Source: Simkania sp. (GTDB lineage: Bacteria > Chlamydiota > Chlamydiia > Chlamydiales > Simkaniaceae). From it: a DNA stretch of 6,121 nucleotides. The notes beneath the pieces are model-generated. The model was not told where the DNA came from. It searched no databases and was given only the letters and a program-made list of their open reading frames with translations. Within the stretch, counting starts at the first letter, position 1, and each line of letters begins with the position of its first letter. Location of the stretch: the NCBI GenBank assembly GCA_028279205.1, contig JANQSR010000108.1:1-6121 (forward strand), in the 5' to 3' direction. This document shows positions 1 through 4,294 of the stretch, piece by piece. A program made the translations under genes and the position numbers.

Positions 1-1415
1 GTTTTGATATTGAGCCTTTCCCTTATTTCGGTTTGATAGGTTGCCAGCCAAGAATGGCCGTTTGTTTTGATTGAAAAAAGCTCATCTAGCGCGTTATCAA
101 AACCAGGCCTAATGGTGCGACTCTCTCCTAATCTTAAGGGGGGGTTGTCGACAAGGGCTCTATCTATCTCATTGACAATGTCGGTGGGATCTAAGAGGTT
201 TGAAAGAACCGTTTTTAGCAAGTCAGATTTAAAACAGGCTAATTGATTGCGTAAAGTGGGAATCTTTCTGAGTGAATGGGAAAGTAAAACCAGATCGCGC
301 GGTTTTAAAAGACCTGTCGAGATACGCATGATCAGTCGCTCAAAATCGCGCATACTTTTAAGAGTCTCTCTTAAAGAGAGAGCCTCTAGATCTTTTTGCA
401 AAAGCTCCTCGATCGCATCTTGCCGTCTTTTTATTTTTTGAGGGCATAGAAGTGGGTAGTTCACCCAACTTCTAATAAGTCTTGCTCCCATGGGCGACAG
501 AGTGCGATCGATAAGAGCAAGCAATGTGAACTTTTTTTTATCGGGGTGAAGCGGTTTGATGAGCTCTAAATGACGCTCTGTGCTCTGGTCTACGATCATG
601 CAATTTGCAAGGGTATCCACTTGGATTTGCTTGATGTGATTGATACAAACTTTGAGTCTATCTTGTATGTAGCAAAGGAGCGCGGCCGATCCATATGCGG
701 CGACGATCTTCCCTTTGAGATTCAACTCACTCAAGTTTTCCACTTGAAAATGGTTGATGAGGCGTTCTAGAAGCGTTTTATCTTCAAAAAAAGCATCTTT
801 TTCAATGTTAATGCGCGCATCCATCGATTTTTTAATCTCTTCTAAAAGGGGAGTTAGGAGGGATGCGCATTTTTCTGGGATGAGGATTTCGGAAGGGGCG
901 TTTCGAAAAAGCTCATCTTTTAAGTCTGGGATCGTTTCAAGCTCAAGCGTGCGGAGCTCGCCTGTCGATAAATCTAAAAAGGTCAGGGCATAAACAGGAC
1001 TAATATAGGCGATGGAGGTAAAGAAATTGTTTGCCCTTTCTGATAGAAGAGAGGAGCTAAAAAGCGTCCCTTTCGAGACGGTTCTGACAATCTCCCTTTT
1101 GACGAGCCCTTTGCCCTCTTCGGCCTCTTCCGTCTGCTCTGCAATGGCGATCAGATATCCCTTGTCGACGAGCTTTTCAATGTGCCCTTCTGCTGCGTGA
1201 TAGGGAACTCCGCTCATCGGAATGTTTTGCCGTTTTGTCAGGGTCAAGTCGAGCTCCCTTGCCAAGATAAGGGCATCTTCATAGAATGCTTCATAAAAAT
1301 CCCCAAGACGGAATAGAAGTAGTCCATCTTTTGCCTTCTTTTTACATCTGTACCATTGAGCCATCATAGGGGTTTGAGGCTCATTTAATTTCGATTCGTT
1401 AAGGGGCTTTTTCAA
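1..1415 (-). CDS. mutS: DNA mismatch repair protein MutS, N-terminal part (runs off left edge)
   Basis: MutS recognises base mismatches and small loops in newly replicated DNA and starts methyl- or nick-directed repair together with MutL. The reading frame on the minus strand is open for 471 codons with no stop before the window edge; the family is usually about 800-860 residues, so the rest of the clamp and the whole ATPase domain lie outside. Residues 17-48 match the mismatch-binding domain, including the GDFYEAF motif whose Phe40 and Glu42 correspond to the Phe-X-Glu that wedges into mismatches in E. coli MutS (Phe36, Glu38). SLTK-like LTLTKR, IPMSGVPYHA and AIAEQ follow in order, then the connector (VDQSTERHLEL), and the lever/core (LIDRTLSPMGARLIRSW; TGLLKPRDL). 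The visible part stops just before the conserved LKVG. The start is TTG at 1413-1415: an in-frame TAA lies at 1425-1427 and AAGGA sits 6 bases upstream. Met17/Met18 are the next ATG candidates. The gene is divergent from dnaG. No frameshift was seen on full manual translation. Confidence 0.96.
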   Translation of the reverse strand, partial: MKKPLNESKLNEPQTPMMAQWYRCKKKAKDGLLLFRLGDFYEAFYEDALILARELDLTLTKRQNIPMSGVPYHAAEGHIEKLVDKGYLIAIAEQTEEAEEGKGLVKREIVRTVSKGTLFSSSLLSERANNFFTSIAYISPVYALTFLDLSTGELRTLELETIPDLKDELFRNAPSEILIPEKCASLLTPLLEEIKKSMDARINIEKDAFFEDKTLLERLINHFQVENLSELNLKGKIVAAYGSAALLCYIQDRLKVCINHIKQIQVDTLANCMIVDQSTERHLELIKPLHPDKKKFTLLALIDRTLSPMGARLIRSWVNYPLLCPQKIKRRQDAIEELLQKDLEALSLRETLKSMRDFERLIMRISTGLLKPRDLVLLSHSLRKIPTLRNQLACFKSDLLKTVLSNLLDPTDIVNEIDRALVDNPPLRLGESRTIRPGFDNALDELFSIKTNGHSWLATYQTEIRERLNIK

Positions 1416-1421
1416 AAGAGA

Positions 1422-1426
1422 TCCTT
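1422..1426 (-). promoter_or_regulatory. Ribosome binding site of mutS
   Basis: On the minus strand AAGGA lies 6 bases before the TTG at 1413-1415. This supports the TTG start over the downstream ATG pair at 1362-1367, which has no comparable purine-rich site at the right distance. An in-frame TAA at 1425-1427 rules out any longer protein. Confidence 0.6.
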
Positions 1427-1482
1427 ACCTTTTAACTGCTTTGAGTGGTTTGTGCTTCCTAGAGAGTAGCCGACTCCTCTAT

Positions 1483-1510
1483 TTGAAAAAAGCATTTTGT
1501 TGGATATAAT
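1483..1510 (+). promoter_or_regulatory. Sigma70/sigma66-type promoter for dnaG
   Basis: TTGAAA at 1483-1488, a 16-bp spacer, and a perfect TATAAT at 1505-1510 form a near-consensus housekeeping promoter. Transcription would be expected to start about 7 bases after the -10 box, at G1517 or A1518, which is at or next to the dnaG ATG. No Shine-Dalgarno sequence is visible before that ATG; the bases between -10 and ATG are GAGCTAG. The promoter would therefore give a leaderless or nearly leaderless message unless another promoter lies further upstream. No equally clear promoter for the divergent mutS gene was found in the 102-bp gap. Confidence 0.72.
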
Positions 1511-1517
1511 GAGCTAG

Positions 1518-3299
1518 ATGAATCTCTATTCAAAGGAAACTCTTGAAAATCTTCGACAAAGGGTCGATCTGGTTGAGCTGATCTCTTCTCATGTCCCACT
1601 CAAGCCAGCGGGCAGGTATTACCAGGGGCTATGCCCCTTTCACGAAGAGAAAACCCCCTCTTTTATGGTTCAAAAGGGAGATTCCCATTACCGCTGTTTT
1701 GGTTGCGATGCTCATGGGGATGCGATTACTTTTTTGATGGACTACTCTAAACTCTCCTTTGTTGAGGCGGTTGAATCGCTTGCTGACCGTTTTCACGTTC
1801 CCATCAAGCGGGAAAAGGTCGAAGGGAGCATAGAGTCATTTGGGCTGCAAAAAGAGGAGATCAAAAAAGCGTTGCAGTTGGTTTGTGATTTTTATCACCA
1901 CTACCTTCTCCACACAGAAGAGGGACATCAAGCACTAGATTATCTATACGGTCGGGGGCTCGATCTCGATTTCATCCGCCTTTTTCACATCGGTTTTGCC
2001 CCCCGAGACAAAGGGTTATTTGTCCGTCTAATGCAAAAAGAGAAGATAGCGGATAATACTCTAGAGAGGGCAGGATTGATCAAGAGGGAAGGAAGTCAAG
2101 CGCAGGTCTTTTTTTCAAACAGAGTGATGCTTCCCATCCAAGATGGTCTGGGCTCTGTTATTGGATTTTCTAGTCGGAAGATCGACGAAGAAACATTTGG
2201 TCCCAAATATCTCAATACTCCCGAAACAGCCCTTTTTAAAAAGTCGCGCACCCTTTATGGTTTGAGTTTTTCCAGACGTCGGATTATCAAAAAAAGCCAA
2301 GCGATTATTGTCGAAGGTCAAATCGATGCGCTTCGCCTCATTCAAGAAGGGTTTGATTGGACAGTTGCGGGGCAGGGAACAGCTTTTGGGATGGAGCTCG
2401 TCGAACGATTGATTGGATTGGGCGTTTCAAAGGTCTATCTTGCCCTTGATGGGGATCAAGCGGGGCTGAGTGCTGCTGCAAAAATTGGGAATCTTTTTCA
2501 AAGAAAAGGGATCGGGGTTTTTGTTGTTCGGTTGCCCCTTGAGATGGATCCTGATACTTTTTTATTAGAGGAAGGGCCTCCAGCCTTTGAAAAGCTGCTC
2601 TCTAATGCGCAAGACTATATTCCCTTTTTACTCTCCTACTTCTCGGAAGGGTCTGATCCAGACTCCCCGTCAGAAAAAAATCGTCTCGTTCAGCGGGTGG
2701 TCTCGCAGATTCGAAGTTGGGATCAACCTCTCATGAGGTATTACAGTCTGCGTAAATTGGCAAAACTATTGAACCTTTCCGAGGAGACGTTCATCAAGCC
2801 GAAACAAGAGATGATGCCACCCACTATTTTTACACAGGGGCGGGGAAAAGTTCTTTTTGATCAAGAGATCGAGGTCGATCTTTTACGTTGGCTTACTTCG
2901 ATAAAAGAGATCGATTCTAAACCTTTGCGTATCATTTCGGCTAATGTCAAGGCAGAGTTTTTCAAAGTTGCTGTGTGCCGCCATCTTTTCTCTCTCTGCA
3001 TGAAGCGGTGGGAAGAGCGCAAGATTGTCGATTTTGCTTACCTTGATAAACAGCTAGAATCAATCGAAGAAAGACAATTTCTCGCCAAGCTTGTTCAAAA
3101 GAAAGTCAACCTAGAAAGAATCGAAGAGGAGGTAATCGGGACGGTTAAAAAAATGCTCGAACGCTATTTTTTCGAGGAAAAAGAGCGCATTTTGGTCGAC
3201 ATTCAGAGTGGAAAGTACACAGAAGAAGAGATTGAAGATTTGGTTAAACAGTGGATTTTAATAGATAGGCAGGCTTTGCAGGCTTTAAAAATTGAATAG
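1518..3299 (+). CDS. dnaG: DNA primase DnaG
   Basis: DnaG synthesises the short RNA primers used by the replicative polymerase, working at the fork with the DnaB helicase. The gene is complete at 593 residues, a normal size for the family. Residues 1-100 are the CHC2 zinc-binding domain: CPFHEEKTPSF and CFGCDAHGDAI supply ligands Cys39, His42, Cys60 and Cys63. Residues about 120-250 form the N-terminal part of the RNA polymerase domain (NRVMLPIQD, GFSSRKID, PKYLNTPET). The TOPRIM fold follows, with catalytic Glu266 in IIVEGQIDA, Asp311 and Asp313 in ALDGDQAG, and MDPDTFL at 343-349. Residues about 430-593 are a helical, charged C-terminal domain expected to bind DnaB. The ATG is chosen because the N-terminus aligns with other primases (ETLENLRQRVDLVELI), although no ribosome binding site precedes it. 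It is the first gene of a likely two-gene operon with the downstream methyltransferase, and diverges from mutS. Confidence 0.97.
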   Translation: MNLYSKETLENLRQRVDLVELISSHVPLKPAGRYYQGLCPFHEEKTPSFMVQKGDSHYRCFGCDAHGDAITFLMDYSKLSFVEAVESLADRFHVPIKREKVEGSIESFGLQKEEIKKALQLVCDFYHHYLLHTEEGHQALDYLYGRGLDLDFIRLFHIGFAPRDKGLFVRLMQKEKIADNTLERAGLIKREGSQAQVFFSNRVMLPIQDGLGSVIGFSSRKIDEETFGPKYLNTPETALFKKSRTLYGLSFSRRRIIKKSQAIIVEGQIDALRLIQEGFDWTVAGQGTAFGMELVERLIGLGVSKVYLALDGDQAGLSAAAKIGNLFQRKGIGVFVVRLPLEMDPDTFLLEEGPPAFEKLLSNAQDYIPFLLSYFSEGSDPDSPSEKNRLVQRVVSQIRSWDQPLMRYYSLRKLAKLLNLSEETFIKPKQEMMPPTIFTQGRGKVLFDQEIEVDLLRWLTSIKEIDSKPLRIISANVKAEFFKVAVCRHLFSLCMKRWEERKIVDFAYLDKQLESIEERQFLAKLVQKKVNLERIEEEVIGTVKKMLERYFFEEKERILVDIQSGKYTEEEIEDLVKQWILIDRQALQALKIE

Positions 3300-3306
3300 C
3301 GATGAG

Positions 3307-3849
3307 ATGCCCCTTTTAGTGATGCTCTCTTTTTTCCTTACGATTGCAGTGATGCTCGCGCTTCTCTTTTTGCTCGTTTTTTACACGTTGAAAAACGGAA
3401 TCTCCCCTATGCCCACTTCAAAAAAAGTGAAAAGGGCTCTTATTAAAATCCTTCCCGATATGAAGGGTAAGAGGATTGTCGATTTGGGCTCAGGTTGGGG
3501 AAATTTGATCTTTCCTCTCGCGTGCAAATACAAAAGCTGTGATCTCACCGGTTTTGAAAACTCAGTGATCCCCTACTGGTTCTCTTGTCTGATCAATCAT
3601 CATGAAAATCTTAAGATTCAAAGAGCAGATTTTTACACTCTCACTCTTCACGATGTTGATATGGTAGTCTGCTATTTGCACCCTAAAGCGATGGAGCGAC
3701 TTGGGAAGAAATTTGAAGAAGAGTTAAAACCAGGAACCTATGTGGTCAGCCATCTGTTTGCGATTCCTGAGTGGAAGCCTGAAAAAGTGATTGAGGTTGA
3801 TGATCTACACCAATCAAAGGTCTACCTATATCGGGTGGACACCAAGTGA
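3307..3849 (+). CDS. Membrane-anchored class I SAM-dependent methyltransferase, FAM173-like
   Basis: A small protein, 180 residues from ATG 3307 or 185 from TTG 3292. The TTG start would overlap the end of dnaG by 8 bases and the ATG lies 7 bases past its stop. Neither has a good ribosome binding site, so translational coupling is likely. Residues 2-28 form one hydrophobic membrane helix (PLLVMLSFFL onward), followed by a Ser/Pro/Lys-rich link (GISPMPTSKKV). The rest is a compact Rossmann methyltransferase: motif I VDLGSGWGN at 58-66, acidic ribose-binding Glu84 in GFENS, Asp108 in ADFYTL, DMVVCYLHPKAM at 118-129, and ELKPGTYVVSHLFAIPEW near 141-158. The order of helix, proline-rich link, GSG motif, xDFY/DLW segment, Pro at the motif IV position and the V-S-x-x-F-x-I/L-P-x-W segment resembles the FAM173 lysine methyltransferases (ANT-KMT, ATPSCKMT) and their prokaryotic relatives. 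The methyltransferase fold is clear; the subfamily and any substrate are inference. It is in an operon with dnaG, with no evident functional link. Confidence 0.85.
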   Translation: MPLLVMLSFFLTIAVMLALLFLLVFYTLKNGISPMPTSKKVKRALIKILPDMKGKRIVDLGSGWGNLIFPLACKYKSCDLTGFENSVIPYWFSCLINHHENLKIQRADFYTLTLHDVDMVVCYLHPKAMERLGKKFEEELKPGTYVVSHLFAIPEWKPEKVIEVDDLHQSKVYLYRVDTK

Positions 3850-3895
3850 TTATGAAAATCACGCGGCATTCCCATCCCGTTAAGGGGACTTAAGT

Positions 3896-3919
3896 CAAGA
3901 GCCTGTTTCTTGTTTTTTT
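3896..3919 (+). terminator. Probable weak intrinsic terminator of the dnaG-methyltransferase operon
   Basis: CAAGA (3896-3900), a 7-base loop, and TCTTG (3908-3912) can form a 5-bp stem directly followed by seven T residues (3913-3919). The stem is short and AT-rich, so efficiency is uncertain. Its position, 47 bases after the methyltransferase stop and just before a new promoter, fits an operon end. Confidence 0.42.
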
Positions 3920-3921
3920 AG

Positions 3922-3950
3922 TTGCCAGTTTTTTCACATCCTGCTATTCT
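3922..3950 (+). promoter_or_regulatory. Promoter of the structured RNA gene
   Basis: TTGCCA at 3922-3927 (five of six consensus -35 bases), an optimal 17-bp spacer, and TATTCT at 3945-3950 (four of six -10 bases) predict a start near A3957-A3959. It begins 2 bases after the T-run of the preceding terminator and 30-50 bases before the first strong hairpins. A terminator-promoter-RNA-terminator order is what an independent small RNA gene needs. Confidence 0.6.
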
Positions 3951-4030
3951 TCAAGCAAAGTGACCACCAATACCCGTTTTCTTGTAGAATTTGGGGTTGT
4001 CGGTAGTTTGGTAGCGAGTGTGCTGCTAAA

Positions 4031-4116
4031 CCTGGGCACGGACTCTGCCTCGAGAGCGTGGATAGTTTTCTATCCCCTGGGCAAAGACGTAATGTTTCGC
4101 CTGGTCGTGAGAGCGT
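4031..4116 (+). repeat. Two-copy internal module in the RNA gene (CCTGGGCA ... GAGAGCGT)
   Basis: CCTGGGCA occurs at 4031-4038 and again at 4076-4083; GAGAGCGT occurs at 4052-4059 and again at 4109-4116. In both copies the G-rich part of the first element can pair with a nearby GCCT (4047-4050 and 4099-4102), and the second element is followed by a 6-bp hairpin with a 4-base loop. GAGAGC appears a third time at 4181-4186, again shortly before a tetraloop hairpin. This suggests that the RNA grew by internal duplication or presents repeated binding sites. Confidence 0.5.
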
Positions 4117-4263
4117 CCGAAACTGGAAGAATTTCCAGAATCTTTCGTAAAGGAAAGAAGCTCATCTCCTTTAGGGGATTGAGAGCTGTCACTTGGTATG
4201 ATTCGTCATACTGTTTATCCTGCAGTATTTTTTTCCCCGTAGCCTTGGGGTTAAAGTGTGTTT

Positions 4264-4294
4264 AGAGGGGCTTGTTTTCAAGTCCCTCTTTTTT
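4264..4294 (+). terminator. Strong intrinsic terminator of the RNA gene
   Basis: AGAGGGGCTTG (4264-4274), loop TTTT, and CAAGTCCCTCT (4279-4289) form an 11-bp stem with a single G-U pair, running into six T residues (4289-4294). On the opposite strand the G-U becomes an A-C mismatch and no T-run follows, so it is mainly a plus-strand terminator, though the hairpin may also protect or help end the convergent glyS message. Its T-run reaches the glyS stop codon. Confidence 0.88.

Larger units (their letters stand above)
3957..4294 (+). ncRNA. Candidate structured non-coding RNA of about 335-340 nt, family unknown
   Basis: The stretch carries a chain of local stem-loops, read directly from the bases: 4006-4031 (11 bp, loop AGTG, three G-U pairs), 4034-4050 (5 bp), 4060-4075 (GGATAG/CTATCC, loop TTTT), 4077-4104 (about 9 bp with one bulge), 4123-4138 (CTGGAA/TTCCAG, loop GAAT), 4141-4158 (TCTTTC/GAAAGA), 4159-4187 (11 bp with a 3-base bulge, loop TTTA), 4195-4212 (GTATGA/TCATAC with a TTCG loop plus one G-U), 4235-4250 (CCCC/GGGG), then the terminator. 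The G-U pairs would be A-C mismatches in a minus-strand transcript, so the plus strand is the likely product. A promoter at 3922-3950 and a terminator at 4264-4294 bound it. It lacks the tRNA-like end and CCA of tmRNA, the GAGGAAAGUCC and ACAGAA signatures of RNase P RNA, and the SRP GGAAG/GCAG core. An open frame across it has no usable start. It may still be a divergent member of a known family. Confidence 0.65.

Noticed and set aside
247..1200. Several plus-strand reading frames of 62-79 codons opposite mutS
   Set aside because: They are antisense to a continuous MutS frame with conserved motifs and have no ribosome binding sites or recognisable products.
1461..1480. Inverted repeat AGAGAGT / ACTCCTCT in the mutS-dnaG gap as an operator or leader hairpin
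   Set aside because: The match needs a bulged base and is only 7 bp with a 5-base loop; it does not overlap the -35 or -10 boxes. It is too weak to call without comparison to relatives.
2115..2345. Minus-strand reading frame inside dnaG
   Set aside because: It is fully contained in the TOPRIM and polymerase coding region of dnaG, which has clear conserved motifs. The opposite frame shows no family features.
3852..3893. 13-codon frame ATG AAA ATC ... TAA after the methyltransferase
   Set aside because: It has no convincing ribosome binding site and no conserved leader-peptide pattern, such as runs of a regulatory amino acid.
3887..3896. Perfect 10-bp palindrome GACTTAAGTC
   Set aside because: It cannot form a hairpin with a loop and lies between an operon end and a promoter without further symmetry. 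A palindrome this short can arise by chance.
3960..4265. Protein gene of 101 residues starting at GTG 3960
   Set aside because: The region is filled with perfect hairpins and bounded by a promoter and a terminator. The GTG has no ribosome binding site and sits at the predicted transcription start. The peptide has no recognisable family. It is discussed as a finding but not annotated as a CDS.
3957..4294. RNase P RNA, tmRNA, SRP RNA, 6S RNA or tRNA identity for the structured RNA
   Set aside because: I looked for GAGGAAAGUCC and ACAGAA...GGCUUA (RNase P), a T-arm with CCA and a tag reading frame (tmRNA), and the GGAAG/GCAG core (SRP); none is present. The length and the chain of separate hairpins do not suit 6S. 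The tRNA-like string AGTTTGGTAGCG at 4005-4016 is one arm of an 11-bp hairpin with no acceptor or T-arm.
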